Source of the DNA: Georgenia satyanarayanai
Lineage (GTDB): Bacteria; Actinomycetota; Actinomycetes; Actinomycetales; Actinomycetaceae
Assembly: GCF_023715365.1 (NCBI RefSeq)
Contig: NZ_JAMBNZ010000003.1
Location: 1 to 64,000, forward strand
Direction of reading: 5' to 3'
DNA: 64,000 bases
The position numbers and the translations under genes are program-made. Each line of letters starts with the position of its first letter. Position 1 is the stretch's first letter. Shown piece by piece: positions 26,254 through 35,742 of this stretch. The notes under the pieces were generated by a model. It was not told where the DNA came from and made no database searches. It saw only the letters and a program-made list of their open reading frames with translations.

Positions 26254-26259
26254 TAGGCT
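26254..26259 (+). promoter_or_regulatory. Probable -10 box of the leaderless HAD-phosphatase gene
   Basis: TAGGCT, 6 nt before GTG 26266. Confidence 0.5.
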
Positions 26260-26265
26260 GGGCAG

Positions 26266-27084
26266 GTGCACGCGACGACGGAGGTCCCCGGAGGCGGCGG
26301 CGCCGTGGTCGCGGCCTTTTTCGACGTCGACAACACGATCATCCGCGGCGCCAGTGCCTACCACCTGGCCCGGGAGCTGTACCGGCGCGACTTCTTCGGC
26401 CTGCGCGACATCGCCTTCTTCGCCAGTCACTCCGTGCGCTACTTCTTGTTCGGTGAGGACGTGCGGCGCATCGCCGCGGTGCGCGGCCGGGCGCTGGACA
26501 TCGTCCGGGGCCGGACCGTCGCCGAGGTCATCTCGATCGGCGAGGAGGTCTACGACCAGGTCCTGGCCAACAAGATCTTCCCCGGCGCGCGGGCGCTCAT
26601 CGAGGAGCACCTCGCCGCGGGGCACGAGGTCTGGCTCGTCACCGCCACCCCCGCCGAGGTCGCCGACCTCATCGCCGGCCGGCTGGGCACCACCGGGGCG
26701 CTGGGCACCATCGCCGAGCACGAGGACGGCGTCTACACCGGTGAGCTGCGCGGCAACATGCTCCACGGCGAGGGCAAGAAGGCCACCGTGCTGGCCCTCG
26801 CGCACGAGCGGGGCCTGGACCTCGCCCGCAGCCACGCCTACGGCGACTCCGTCAACGACATCCCGCTGCTCTCGACGGTCGGCTCCCCGTGCGTCATCAA
26901 CCCGGAGCCACGGATGCGCCTGCACGCCATGGACGTCGGCTGGCCGGTGCGTGACTTCCGCCGTCGTCGGCGGGACGTCAAGCAGGACGTGCGCACCGGT
27001 GTGCGCGGCGCCGGCTGGGCCGGTGTCGTGTGGGCCGCGAGCGCCGTGCTGCGCGCCCTGCGGCGGCGGCTCGTCGGCTCCTGA
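26266..27084 (+). CDS. HAD-IB family hydrolase (SerB-like phosphatase)
   Basis: 272 residues. The nucleophile motif is FFDVDNT (Asp20, Asp22), motif II is LVTATP, and the acid motif is YGDSVNDIPLL. A cap region lies between about 35 and 110. This is the actinobacterial HAD-IB subfamily often annotated as phosphoserine-phosphatase-like; the real substrate is unknown. A basic tail (RRRRRDVKQDV) and a hydrophobic stretch near 245-262 could give membrane contact. GTG start at 26266. Confidence 0.88.
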   Translation: MHATTEVPGGGGAVVAAFFDVDNTIIRGASAYHLARELYRRDFFGLRDIAFFASHSVRYFLFGEDVRRIAAVRGRALDIVRGRTVAEVISIGEEVYDQVLANKIFPGARALIEEHLAAGHEVWLVTATPAEVADLIAGRLGTTGALGTIAEHEDGVYTGELRGNMLHGEGKKATVLALAHERGLDLARSHAYGDSVNDIPLLSTVGSPCVINPEPRMRLHAMDVGWPVRDFRRRRRDVKQDVRTGVRGAGWAGVVWAASAVLRALRRRLVGS

Positions 27085-27096
27085 GCCGGACATGCG

Positions 27097-27123
27097 CCAG
27101 GCCCGGCAGTCTGCCGGGCCTGG
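27097..27123. terminator. Bidirectional hairpin between convergent genes
   Basis: 13-nt complementary arms (27097-27109 and 27111-27123) with a one-base centre; realistically a 12-bp stem with a 3-nt loop. It lies between the HAD gene stop and the bS22 stop. GC-rich with no T-run. Confidence 0.6.
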
Positions 27124-27129
27124 AAGCGG

Positions 27130-27228
27130 TCACTTCTTGTTGCGACGCTGGTGGCGCGTCTTGCGAAGCAGCTTGCGGTGCTTCTTCTTCGACATACGCT
27201 TGCGGCGCTTCTTGATGACAGAGCCCAT
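27130..27228 (-). CDS. 32-residue bS22-type ribosomal protein (AURKAIP1/COX24 domain)
   Basis: A very short, strongly basic protein: [19 protein letters not shown] followed by [13 protein letters not shown]. It matches the actinobacterial 30S protein bS22 (AURKAIP1/COX24 domain), which binds rRNA near the decoding centre in mycobacterial ribosomes. It is too short for ordinary ORF thresholds. The start is ATG 27228 with GAGG a few bases upstream; a TAGACT box lies at 27299-27294. It is convergent with the HAD gene. The neighbourhood (HAD, bS22, excisionase-type HTH, AcuC) is conserved in actinobacteria. Confidence 0.95.
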   Translation of the reverse strand: MGSVIKKRRKRMSKKKHRKLLRKTRHQRRNKK

Positions 27229-27334
27229 GGGACCTCGCAGTGCTGTGGTGTGCCGGATGGTGGCGCGCGGGACTACACGCAGAACTCGGCGAGTCTACCG
27301 CCTCCTCGGCCTCCCCGCGGCTCTGGGACGCACG

Positions 27335-28495
27335 TCACCCCGGGTAGCGCCCCCCGGCGGGGATCCGCTTGCGCGGGTGGACGACGCTGCCGGCCCCCAC
27401 GAGGGTGACCTCACCGTCCCCGCCGACCTCTGCGCGGCCGCGCACGCGCGCCCCCTCGTCCACGACGCTGCGCCGCACGACGGCGCCGGGTCCCACCCGC
27501 ACGTCGTCCAGGAGCACGGAGTCGACGACCTCCGCGCCGGGCGCCACCTGGACGCCGGGTGCGAGGACGCTGCGCCGCACCGTGCCCTCGACGACGACGC
27601 CGGGTGAGAGCAGGGAGTCCGCGACCTGCCCGCGGGCGTGGACGCGGGCGCCGACGTGGCGCTGGGCCGGGGTGCGGATCGGCCACGCCGGGTCGTCGAG
27701 GTCGAAGGGCGGCTGCTCGAGCAGCTCCATGTGGGCCGCCCAGTAGGCCTCGACCGTGCCGACGTCCTGCCAGTAACCGCTGTGCCGGTAGTCAGCGGCC
27801 GCGCCGCGGCCCACCATTGCGGGCAGCACCTGCTCGCCCAGGTCCCCCAGGCCGTCCTCGCCGGCCTCCTCGGCACAGGCCTCGAGCGTCTCGAGGAGCG
27901 CGGCGGGGGTGAAGGCGAAGACCTCGGTCGTCACGGTCCGGGTGGGCGGGTCGTCGGGCTTGAGGACGTACTCCGTCACCCGCCCGTCCTCGGCGCGCAC
28001 GACGCCGTAGCGCGAGCAGTCACCGTCGTGGCGGGTGGTGACCATGGTGACCTCGGCGTCCCCGGCGACGTGCTGGGCGACGACGTCGGCGTAGTCCATC
28101 CGGTAGACGGCGTCGGCGGAGGCGACGAGGACGACGTCGGGGCCGTGCCGGCGGATCCTGTCCGCCTTGCGCCACAGCGCGTCGGCCGTGCCCTCGTGCC
28201 AGCCTTCCCGCTCGTCCCCGCGGTGGGGGCCCAGGACCATGAGGCCTCCGCGGGAGCGGTCCAGGTCCCACGGACGGCCGCCCGCGAGGTGCGCGGTGAT
28301 GGACTCCGGCTCGAACTGCTCGAGCACCCACACGTCGCGCACCCCGCTGTTGGCGGCGTTGGACAGCGGGAAGTCGACGAGCCGGTGGCTGCCACCGAAG
28401 CGCAGCGCGGGCTTGGCCCGGTGCTCGGTGAGGGTCTCCAGCCGGGATCCTGCGCCGCCGGCGAGGACGATGAGCAGGGTTCGCGTGGGCGCCAT
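27335..28495 (-). CDS. glgC: Glucose-1-phosphate adenylyltransferase-like nucleotidyltransferase (GlgC family)
   Basis: 386 residues. The N-terminal NTP-transferase domain has the pyrophosphorylase signature LAGGAGSRLETLTEHRAKPA, then RLVDFPLSNAANSG. The segment YWQDVGTVEAYWAAHMELL is characteristic of GlgC. A C-terminal left-handed beta-helix of hexapeptide-like repeats (about 280-380) follows. It makes ADP-glucose for glycogen or trehalose synthesis; no other glycogen gene is nearby, so pathway membership is inference. A GACGAT -10-like box lies 6 nt before ATG 28495. Confidence 0.88.
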   Translation of the reverse strand: MAPTRTLLIVLAGGAGSRLETLTEHRAKPALRFGGSHRLVDFPLSNAANSGVRDVWVLEQFEPESITAHLAGGRPWDLDRSRGGLMVLGPHRGDEREGWHEGTADALWRKADRIRRHGPDVVLVASADAVYRMDYADVVAQHVAGDAEVTMVTTRHDGDCSRYGVVRAEDGRVTEYVLKPDDPPTRTVTTEVFAFTPAALLETLEACAEEAGEDGLGDLGEQVLPAMVGRGAAADYRHSGYWQDVGTVEAYWAAHMELLEQPPFDLDDPAWPIRTPAQRHVGARVHARGQVADSLLSPGVVVEGTVRRSVLAPGVQVAPGAEVVDSVLLDDVRVGPGAVVRRSVVDEGARVRGRAEVGGDGEVTLVGAGSVVHPRKRIPAGGRYPG

Positions 28496-28538
28496 CGCGT
28501 GATCGTCTCGCGGCCGCGGGCCGCGCGCGAGGGCAGGC

Positions 28539-28748
28539 TCAGCGGGCCTGGGACTCCGGGGACCAGTCGCCGATGCCGCTGCTGAGCATCTCCTCGACGG
28601 CCAGCTGCGGCACGCGGAAGGAGCGGCCCACCCGGACGGCGGGGATCTCCCCGGCGTGCACCATGCGGTAGACGGTCATCTTCGAGACCCGGAGGAGCTC
28701 GGCAACCTCGGCCACGGTGAGGAACCGCGGTGCCTGTTGCTCGGCCAT
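28539..28748 (-). CDS. Excisionase/MerR-type helix-turn-helix regulator
   Basis: 69 residues, one domain: FLTVAEVAELLRVSKMTVYRMVHAGEIPAVRVGRSFRVP, a winged HTH of the excisionase/BldC kind. The same gene is widely conserved next to bS22 and AcuC in actinobacteria. No integrase or attachment site is nearby, so it is a chromosomal regulator, not a phage excisionase. ATG 28748 is preferred (AGGTAGG upstream); GTG 28754 is possible. Targets are unknown. Confidence 0.85.
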   Translation of the reverse strand: MAEQQAPRFLTVAEVAELLRVSKMTVYRMVHAGEIPAVRVGRSFRVPQLAVEEMLSSGIGDWSPESQAR

Positions 28749-28837
28749 GTCCACCTACCTGTCATGTGTGGCGCGTTCGCGCGGAGATACGCGACGACTC
28801 TAGAGCCTCCGGGCTTTTTTGGGAAACGTTCCGCCGG

Positions 28838-30007
28838 CTACCTGAGGTGCGGGTCCAGGCCGTGGAGCGGGAACACCGCGCCCCGCGTGGCCATGACGGC
28901 GCGGTCGACGGCGTCGTCGGGGTTGTAGCCCGCGGACCACGGCCGGTAGGCCGCGTCGACGCCGTCGGTCATCCGCTCGGGCGGCTCGACGTCGGTCAGC
29001 CCGGTGACGTCCGCCCGCCAGGTCTCGGGCACCGCCGTGGCCGGGTCGAGGGGGCGGCCGGCGACGACGGCGGCCAGGTGCGCCCACACCCGCGGCACGA
29101 CGCTGACGACCTCGTAGCCCCCGCCCCCGGTCGCCACCCAGCGCCCGCCGGCGTGCGCGTCGGCGAGCTCGGCCATGAGGAGGGCGGCGCGCCGCTGCGC
29201 ATCGACGGAGACGGCGAGCTCGGCGAGCGGGTCCAGCCGGTGGGAGTCGCAGCCGTGCTGGGTGACGAGCAGCTGGGGCCGGAACTCCTCGACGAGAGGG
29301 ACGACGACGGCGTCGAGCACCCGCAGCCAGCCGGCGTCACCGGTGCCCGGGGGCAGCGGCACGTTGACCGCGCTCCCGCGCGCGCCGGGTCCGCCGAGGT
29401 CCTGGGCGTAGCCGGTGCCCGGGAAGAGGGTGCCGGGGTGCTGGTGGACGGAGATCGTCAGGACGCGGTCGTCGTCCCAGAACGCCCGCTCGACACCGTC
29501 GCCGTGGTGGGCGTCGAGGTCGACGTAGGCGACCCGCTCGGCGCCCGCCTCGAGGAGCGCGGCGACGGCCACCGCGACGTCGTTGTAGACGCAGAAGCCG
29601 GAGGCCCGGTTCGGCATCGCGTGGTGCATGCCGCCGGCGAGGCTGAGCGCTCGGCTCGCGCGGCCCTCCCAGACGGCGGTCGCGGCCGCGAGCGTGGACC
29701 CGGCGATCCGGGCGCCGGCCTCGTGGATCTGTCCGAAGATCGGGTTGTCCGTCTCCCCGAGCCCGCGGGCCGGGTCGGGCGTCCCCTCCCCGGCGGCGCG
29801 CACGGCCGCGAGGTAGCCGGCCTCGTGGACGCGGAGCAGGGCGTCGTCGGCGGCGGGCGCGACGTCCGTGACGGTGAAGGCGTCGAGGAGGCCGAGGTCG
29901 GCGAGCAGCCGGTGCGTCAGTGCGAGGCGGAGAGGGGCCATCGGGTGGCCGGCGCCGAAGTTGTACTCCAGCAGGTCCTCGCTCCACGGGAGCAGCGGCT
30001 TGGGCAT
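28838..30007 (-). CDS. acuC: AcuC-like acetoin utilisation/histone-deacetylase family protein
   Basis: 389 residues, class I/II HDAC fold. Zinc and catalytic residues appear in GGMHHAMPNRASGFCVYND, YVDLDAHHGDGVERAFWDD and GCDSHRLDPL. B. subtilis AcuC deacetylates acetyl-CoA synthetase; the target here is unknown. It starts with ATG 30007; TACCGT (30018-30013) is 5 nt upstream. Divergent from trkH across a 35-nt spacer. Confidence 0.92.
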   Translation of the reverse strand: MPKPLLPWSEDLLEYNFGAGHPMAPLRLALTHRLLADLGLLDAFTVTDVAPAADDALLRVHEAGYLAAVRAAGEGTPDPARGLGETDNPIFGQIHEAGARIAGSTLAAATAVWEGRASRALSLAGGMHHAMPNRASGFCVYNDVAVAVAALLEAGAERVAYVDLDAHHGDGVERAFWDDDRVLTISVHQHPGTLFPGTGYAQDLGGPGARGSAVNVPLPPGTGDAGWLRVLDAVVVPLVEEFRPQLLVTQHGCDSHRLDPLAELAVSVDAQRRAALLMAELADAHAGGRWVATGGGGYEVVSVVPRVWAHLAAVVAGRPLDPATAVPETWRADVTGLTDVEPPERMTDGVDAAYRPWSAGYNPDDAVDRAVMATRGAVFPLHGLDPHLR

Positions 30008-30042
30008 GCTTCACGGTAGCGCGGGCCGGAGTCTGACAAGGT

Positions 30043-31446
30043 GTGCGGGTGACAGCTGTGAGGACGGCGCGCACCCCCTGGCCCGGGCGTGCCCTGAGAG
30101 CGTTGCGCGACGCCGTCGACCACGTCGCGCACCGTTCCCCCGCGCGGCTGGCACTCCTCGTGTTCGCCGCGATCATCGCCGTCGTCACCGCCCTGCTGTC
30201 GCTGCCGGCGGCGACCCACGCCCCCGAGCCGGCCCGCTTCGTCGACGCCCTCTTCACGGCCGTCTCGGCCGTGTGCGTCACGGGGCTCACGACGGTGTCG
30301 ACGGCGACCTACTGGTCCACCTTCGGGCAGGCGGTCATCATCGTCGGGGTCAAGATCGGCGGCCTCGGCGTCATGACGCTCGCCTCGATCCTCGGTCTGG
30401 CGATCTCCCGGCGGATCGGCCTCACCCAGCGTCTGCTCGCCGCCTCGGAGACGAAGACGACCCGCCTGGGGGAGGTCGGCACGCTCGTGCGCGCCGTCGT
30501 CGTCGCGTCCCTCGCCGTCGAGGCGACCCTCACCCTCGTCCTCGTCCCCCGCTTCCTCACGCTGGGGGAGTCGCTGGACGCGGCGCTGTGGCACGCGTTG
30601 TTCATGGCGGTCTCGATCTTCAACAACGCCGGTTTCGTCGTCCTCGAGGTGGGGATGGAGCCGTTCGTCGGGGACTGGTGGATGTGCCTGCCCATCATCG
30701 TCGGCGGCGGGATCGGCGCACTGGGCTTTCCCGTCATCCTCAACGTCGCCGGGCGCCTGCGGGGGCAGCGGCGCCTCTCCCTCCACTCCAAGCTCACGAT
30801 CGTCACCTACGGGCTGCTCGCCGTCGGCGGCTCGCTCGGCTTCGCGTTCTTCGAGTGGCGCAACGCCGCGACCCTTGGGCAGCTGCCCGTGGCCGACCGG
30901 GTGCTCGCCTCCCTCATGGCCGGGGTGAACTCACGGTCCTCGGGGCTGAGCACCGTCGACCTCTCCGTCGCGAGCGACACGACGTGGTTCCTCACCGACG
31001 CGCTCATGTTCGTCGGCGGCGGGTCCGCGTCCACCGCGGGCGGCATCAAGGTGACGACCTTCGCCGTCCTCGTCCTCGCCATCGTCGCCGAGGCCCGCGG
31101 CGACCGGGACGCCGAAGCCTTCGGACGCCGGATCGGCACGACGACGATCCGGCTGGCCGTCGCCGTCGCCTTCCTCGGCGCCACGCTCGTGGGTGTCGCG
31201 ACCCTCCTCCTCCTCGCCCTCACGGACTACCAGCTCGAGCTCGTGCTCCTCGAGGTCATCTCCGCCTTCGCGACCGTCGGGCTGAGCACCGGCATCACCC
31301 CCGACCTGCCCGACGCCGGCAAGTACGTGCTCAGCGCGCTCATGTTCGCCGGCCGCCTCGGCACCGTCACCATGGCCGGTGCGCTGGCCCTGCGGCAGCG
31401 GCGCCGGGTCATCCGCATGCCGTCCGAGCCGCCGATCGTCGGCTGA
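30043..31446 (+). CDS. trkH: TrkH/KtrB-family potassium uptake membrane subunit
   Basis: 467 residues. Four pore-loop repeats with selectivity Gly residues are recognisable: SAVCVTGLTTV, SIFNNAGFV, VNSRSSGLSTVD and ISAFATVGLSTGIT. It moves K+ (perhaps with Na+) and requires the RCK protein encoded next. A GTG start at 30043 is taken; a second GTG at 30049 is equally possible. trkA follows 41 nt downstream. Confidence 0.93.
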   Translation: MRVTAVRTARTPWPGRALRALRDAVDHVAHRSPARLALLVFAAIIAVVTALLSLPAATHAPEPARFVDALFTAVSAVCVTGLTTVSTATYWSTFGQAVIIVGVKIGGLGVMTLASILGLAISRRIGLTQRLLAASETKTTRLGEVGTLVRAVVVASLAVEATLTLVLVPRFLTLGESLDAALWHALFMAVSIFNNAGFVVLEVGMEPFVGDWWMCLPIIVGGGIGALGFPVILNVAGRLRGQRRLSLHSKLTIVTYGLLAVGGSLGFAFFEWRNAATLGQLPVADRVLASLMAGVNSRSSGLSTVDLSVASDTTWFLTDALMFVGGGSASTAGGIKVTTFAVLVLAIVAEARGDRDAEAFGRRIGTTTIRLAVAVAFLGATLVGVATLLLLALTDYQLELVLLEVISAFATVGLSTGITPDLPDAGKYVLSALMFAGRLGTVTMAGALALRQRRRVIRMPSEPPIVG

Positions 31447-31487
31447 GCCGGGCACACTGGGGGCCGAGACGAAAGGGACGGTGACAC

Positions 31488-32156
31488 ATGGCGCAGCGCA
31501 ACCTGCCCCGCTCGGGCGCGGTGCTCGTGATCGGGCTCGGCCGCTTCGGGGCCGCGCTCGCGGCGACGCTGGAGGACATCGGGCGTGAGGTCCTGGCCGT
31601 GGAGAAGGACGAGCACCTCGTCTCCCAGTGGTCCGGGCGCCTGCCGGTGGTCGAGGCGGACGCGTCGAACCCCGACGCCCTCGAGCAGCTGGGCGCGCAG
31701 GAGTTCTCCGTCGTCGTCGTCGGGGTCGGCACCTCGCTGGAGGCGAGCGTGCTCATCACGGCAAACCTCGTCGACATGGAGGTGCCGCAGATCTGGGCCA
31801 AGGCGACCTCCGGCGAGCACGGGCGCATCCTGCGGCGCATCGGCGCCCACCACGTCGTCTACCCCGAGCACGACGCCGGGCAGCGCGTGGCGCACATGGT
31901 CTCGGGCCGCATGCTCGACTACATCGAGATGGAGGACGGCTTCACGATCGTCAAGATGCGCCCGCCGCGGGAGACGCAGGGCTTCACGATCGGGCAGTCG
32001 CAGATCCGCGCGCGCTACGGCGTCACCGTCCTGGGCGTGAAGTCGCCGGGCGAGGCCTTCGAGTACGCGACCGAGGACACCCGCATCAGCCCCGGGGACA
32101 CCATCATCGTCTCGGGCGACTCGAGCCTCCTCGAGACCTTCGCGGCCCGGCCCTGA
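31488..32156 (+). CDS. trkA: TrkA/KtrA-family RCK regulatory subunit of potassium uptake
   Basis: 222 residues. RCK_N nucleotide-binding domain with VIGLGRFGAALAATL (about 13-27) and an acidic residue ending beta-2 (VEKDE); RCK_C domain at about 140-222. It gates the adjacent TrkH subunit in response to nucleotides or, in relatives, c-di-AMP. disA in this window could supply that signal (inference). ATG 31488 follows an AAAGGGA-type Shine-Dalgarno. Confidence 0.93.
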   Translation: MAQRNLPRSGAVLVIGLGRFGAALAATLEDIGREVLAVEKDEHLVSQWSGRLPVVEADASNPDALEQLGAQEFSVVVVGVGTSLEASVLITANLVDMEVPQIWAKATSGEHGRILRRIGAHHVVYPEHDAGQRVAHMVSGRMLDYIEMEDGFTIVKMRPPRETQGFTIGQSQIRARYGVTVLGVKSPGEAFEYATEDTRISPGDTIIVSGDSSLLETFAARP

Positions 32157-32236
32157 CCGTCCCGGCTCGCGCGGGCGCGCGTCACTAGGATGGGATGTGA
32201 GCGTTCACGCCCGGTGACGCCAGGAAGGACGACGAC

Positions 32237-33130
32237 GTGATCACCCCCGAAGGAGATGTCCTCACCCTCACCGCCGGTGACTACCGCGCCACCGTCGTCA
32301 GCGTCGGCGCCGGCCTCGCCGGCCTCACCTGGCGCGGCGGGCACGTCGTCGTCGGGCACGACCCGGGCGAGCTACCCGTCGGCTACCTCGGCAAGACGCT
32401 CGTCCCGTGGCCCAACCGCATCGCCGACGGCCGCTACGAGTTCGGCGGGGAGACGCACGAGGTCCCGGTCAACGAGCACGAGACCAACGCCGCCCTCCAC
32501 GGCCTGGCCTGCTGGGTGGACTGGGACGTCGCGTCGGCCACGGACGAGAAGATCACGCTGACGACAGACCTCGCACCCCGCTACGGCTACCCGTTCTGGC
32601 TGCGCTCGACCGTCACCTACCGCCTCGACGCCGAGGCCGGCCTCACGGTGAGCATCACCTCGACCAACCTCGGCGACGTCCCCGCCCCCTACGGCGCCTC
32701 CTCCCACCCCTACCTCAGCTGCGACCTCGCGCCCGTCGACGAGTGCACCCTGACGGCCCCCGGCGCACGCGTCCTCGAGGTCGACGAGCGGCTGCGGCCC
32801 GTGGGACTGCGGGACGTCGGCGGTGACCTCGACCTGCGCGAGCCCCGCCCCCTTGGCGCACGCCGCGTCGACCACGCCTTCACCGCCCTGCCGGACGGCG
32901 GCTGGGCCGTGACGCTCGCGCACCCGGGTGCACCGTTCAGCGCCCGGATGACGGCGGACGCCCCGTGGGTGCAGGTCTACTCCGGCGAGAAGGTCGACCG
33001 CCGCGGGGTGGCCGTCGAGCCGATGACCTGCCCACCCGACGCCTTCAACTCCGGCACCGACCTCGTCGTGCTCGCACCCGGCGAGGCGCACACCCTGACG
33101 ATGCGGATCGACGCGGTCCCGACCGCCTGA
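32237..33130 (+). CDS. Aldose 1-epimerase family protein
   Basis: 297 residues. Galactose-mutarotase fold: LVPWPNRIADGRYEF, NEHETNAALHG with the substrate His, and the second catalytic His in SSHPYLSC. The substrate sugar is uncertain. GTG 32237 has AGGAAGGA upstream, and a TAGGAT -10 box at 32186-32191 gives a leader of about 45 nt, in contrast with the leaderless genes around it. Confidence 0.88.
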   Translation: MITPEGDVLTLTAGDYRATVVSVGAGLAGLTWRGGHVVVGHDPGELPVGYLGKTLVPWPNRIADGRYEFGGETHEVPVNEHETNAALHGLACWVDWDVASATDEKITLTTDLAPRYGYPFWLRSTVTYRLDAEAGLTVSITSTNLGDVPAPYGASSHPYLSCDLAPVDECTLTAPGARVLEVDERLRPVGLRDVGGDLDLREPRPLGARRVDHAFTALPDGGWAVTLAHPGAPFSARMTADAPWVQVYSGEKVDRRGVAVEPMTCPPDAFNSGTDLVVLAPGEAHTLTMRIDAVPTA

Positions 33131-33167
33131 GCGGTGGGGCGTCGGCCGCCGTGTCGGTGGCCCAGGC

Positions 33168-33173
33168 TACCGT
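33168..33173 (+). promoter_or_regulatory. Probable -10 box of a leaderless radA promoter
   Basis: TACCGT, 6 nt before ATG 33180. Confidence 0.4.
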
Positions 33174-33179
33174 CAGCCC

Positions 33180-34607
33180 ATGGCCTCGACCAAGACCCAG
33201 CGTCCCGCCTACCGGTGCACCGAGTGCGGCTGGAACACGGCCAAGTGGGTAGGCCGCTGCGGGGAGTGCCAGGCCTGGGGCACGGTGAGCGAGGCCGGCG
33301 CCCCCGCCGGCAGCCGCGCGCCCTCCCCCGCCCGGCCGGCGCTCGCCGCGCAGCCCATCAACGACGTCGACGTCGACACCGCGCGCGCCCGGCGCACGGG
33401 CGTCGGCGAGCTCGACCGCGTGCTCGGTGGCGGGATCGTGCCCGGCGCCGTGGTTCTCCTCGCCGGGGAGCCGGGCGCCGGCAAGTCCACCCTCCTGCTC
33501 GACGTCGCGGCCCGGACCGCCGAGCAGGGCACCGGGTCGGTGCTCTACGTGACCGGCGAGGAGTCGGCCAGCCAGGTGCGGCTGCGCGCGGAGCGGATCG
33601 GCGCGATGGCCGAGCGGCTCCTCCTCACCGCCGAGAACGACCTCGCCACCGTCCTCGGGCACATCGAGGCCGCCGACCCCTCGCTCGTCGTCGTCGACTC
33701 GGTCCAGACGATCTCCTCCGGCGAGGTCGACGGCGCCGCGGGCGGGGTGAGCCAGGTCCGCGAGGTCGCCGCGGCCCTCATCGGGGCCGCCAAGCGGCGC
33801 CACGTCCCCGTCATCCTCGTCGGGCACGTGACCAAGGACGGCTCGCTCGCCGGCCCGCGGGTGCTCGAGCACCTCGTCGACGTCGTCTGCCAGTTCGACG
33901 GCGACCGCCACTCCCGCCTGCGCCTCCTGCGTGCCACGAAGAACCGCTACGGGCCCACCGACGAGGTGGGCTGCTTCGAGCTCACCGACACCGGGATCAG
34001 CGGCCTCGCCGACCCGTCCGGGCTCTTCCTCTCGGAGTCGCGCACCACCGCGGTGCCGGGCAGCTGCGCCTCGGTCAGCCTGGAGGGCAGGCGGCCGATG
34101 CCCACCGAGATCCAGGCGCTCGTCGCCCCGAGCGCGCTGAGCAACCCCCGCCGCACCACGTCCGGGCTCGACGGCTCGCGCACGGCAATGACCCTCGCCG
34201 TCCTCCAGGCGCGGGTGGGCCTGGACCTCGGCGGGCGGGACATCTACGTCTCCACCGTGGGCGGGGCGCGCGCGGTCGAGCCGGCGGTCGACCTCGCCGT
34301 CGCGCTCGCCGTTGTCTCGGCCGCGATGGACCGCCCGCTGCGGGGAGGGGTCGTCGCCATCGGCGAGGTGGGGCTCACCGGGGATGTCCGGGCCACCGTC
34401 GGGGTCCAGCGCCGGCTGAGCGAAGCGGCCCGGCTCGGCTTCACCACCGCCCTGGTCCCCCGCCACGGAGCCGACCAGCTCAAGTCTGTCCCGGGACTGT
34501 CGACCCTCCCGGTCGCCAACGTCCACGAGGCGCTGCTCGCGGCCCTGCCCGGGTCCACGCCGCCCGCCCCGCAGGGCACGGAACGGCACGTGCGCGCCGT
34601 AAGATGA
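33180..34607 (+). CDS. radA: DNA repair protein RadA (Sms)
   Basis: 475 residues. N-terminal zinc finger Cys13/16/27/30 (CTECGW...GRCGEC), RecA-like ATPase with Walker [10 protein letters not shown], the RadA-specific KNRYG motif ([11 protein letters not shown]), and a C-terminal Lon-protease-like domain (about 330-475). It is a hexameric helicase promoting branch migration in recombination. disA follows 49 nt downstream, a conserved pair. Confidence 0.96.
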   Translation: MASTKTQRPAYRCTECGWNTAKWVGRCGECQAWGTVSEAGAPAGSRAPSPARPALAAQPINDVDVDTARARRTGVGELDRVLGGGIVPGAVVLLAGEPGAGKSTLLLDVAARTAEQGTGSVLYVTGEESASQVRLRAERIGAMAERLLLTAENDLATVLGHIEAADPSLVVVDSVQTISSGEVDGAAGGVSQVREVAAALIGAAKRRHVPVILVGHVTKDGSLAGPRVLEHLVDVVCQFDGDRHSRLRLLRATKNRYGPTDEVGCFELTDTGISGLADPSGLFLSESRTTAVPGSCASVSLEGRRPMPTEIQALVAPSALSNPRRTTSGLDGSRTAMTLAVLQARVGLDLGGRDIYVSTVGGARAVEPAVDLAVALAVVSAAMDRPLRGGVVAIGEVGLTGDVRATVGVQRRLSEAARLGFTTALVPRHGADQLKSVPGLSTLPVANVHEALLAALPGSTPPAPQGTERHVRAVR

Positions 34608-34656
34608 CGCCCGGGGCGTGCGTGCGGCGCTCCGCCCCGCGACCCGAGGAGAACCC

Positions 34657-35730
34657 GTGCCCGACAAGGCCGACACCCTGCTGCGCGCCACCCTGCAGGC
34701 CGTCGCACCTGGCACCGAGCTGCGGGACGGCCTCGAGCGCATCCTTCGCGGGCGCACCGGTGCCCTCATCGTCCTCGGCTACGACGACCTCGTCGAGACG
34801 ATCTGCTCCGGCGGCTTCGACCTCGACGTCGAGTTCTCCGCCACCCGCCTGCGCGAGCTGGCCAAGATGGACGGTGCCGTCGTCGTCGACTACGCCCGCC
34901 AGCGCATCCGGCGTGCCAACGTCCAGCTCATGCCGGACACGAGCGTTGAGACGAGCGAGTCCGGCATGCGGCACCGGACCGCCGAGCGGGCGGCCAAGCA
35001 GACGGGCTACCCCGTCATCACGGTGAGCCAGTCGATGCGAATCGTCGCCCTCTACGTCGACGGCGTGCGCCACGTCGTCGAGGACTCCAGCGCGATCCTC
35101 TCCCGCGCCCACCAGGCCCTGGCCACCCTCGAGCGCTACAAGGCGCGTCTCGACGAGGTGTCCGGCACGCTGGCGGCGCTGGAGATCGAGGACCTCGTCA
35201 CCGTCCGGGACGTGACGACCGTCGTCCAGCGCCTCGAGATGGTCTCGCGGATCTCCGCGGAGATCGACGGCTACGTCGTCGAGCTCGGCGCCGACGCACG
35301 CCTGCTGTCCCTCCAGCTCGACGAGCTCATCGGCGGGCTCGCCCCCGACCGCGAGTTCATCATCCGCGACTACAGCGCCCGGGCCGCGGACAACGTCGCC
35401 GGCGTGCTCACGCGGCTGGCCGCGCTGTCCTCCGCCGAGCTCATCGAGATGTCGGCGATCGCCCGCGCCCTGGGCATCGGCGGCCCCGACGGCCAGTCCC
35501 TCGACGACCCGCTCAGCCCGCGCGGCTACCGGATGCTCTCCCGCATCCCGCGCCTGCCCTCCCCCGTGGTCTCGGCGCTCGTCGAGCACCTCGGCCCGCT
35601 GCAGAAGCTCCTCGCGGCGAGCACCGAGGACCTCCAGCAGGTCGACGGCGTCGGGCCGCAGCGGGCCCGCTCGGTTCGTGAGGGCCTCTCGCGCCTGGCC
35701 GAGTCCTCGATCCTCGAGCGCTACGTCTGA
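34657..35730 (+). CDS. disA: DNA integrity scanning protein DisA, diadenylate cyclase
   Basis: 357 residues, the usual DisA length. The DAC domain has DGA (72-74) and RHRTAER (105-111), both needed to make c-di-AMP from two ATP. A helical linker follows, then a C-terminal HhH DNA-binding domain (about 300-357, with [18 protein letters not shown]). It scans DNA for branched intermediates and signals through c-di-AMP. GTG 34657 is chosen because GAGGAG (34646-34651) precedes it and the protein then matches the family. Confidence 0.96.
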   Translation: MPDKADTLLRATLQAVAPGTELRDGLERILRGRTGALIVLGYDDLVETICSGGFDLDVEFSATRLRELAKMDGAVVVDYARQRIRRANVQLMPDTSVETSESGMRHRTAERAAKQTGYPVITVSQSMRIVALYVDGVRHVVEDSSAILSRAHQALATLERYKARLDEVSGTLAALEIEDLVTVRDVTTVVQRLEMVSRISAEIDGYVVELGADARLLSLQLDELIGGLAPDREFIIRDYSARAADNVAGVLTRLAALSSAELIEMSAIARALGIGGPDGQSLDDPLSPRGYRMLSRIPRLPSPVVSALVEHLGPLQKLLAASTEDLQQVDGVGPQRARSVREGLSRLAESSILERYV

Positions 35731-35742
35731 GCGGTCCGCGGC

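Noticed and set aside
28539-28748. Excisionase-like gene as a sign of a prophage or integrated element
   Set aside because: No integrase, att repeat or phage gene nearby; this HTH is a conserved chromosomal neighbour of bS22 and AcuC in actinobacteria.
28800-28826. AGCC-TCCG-GGCT-TTTTT as a plus-strand terminator
   Set aside because: The stem has only 4 bp and no plus-strand gene ends there; probably chance.
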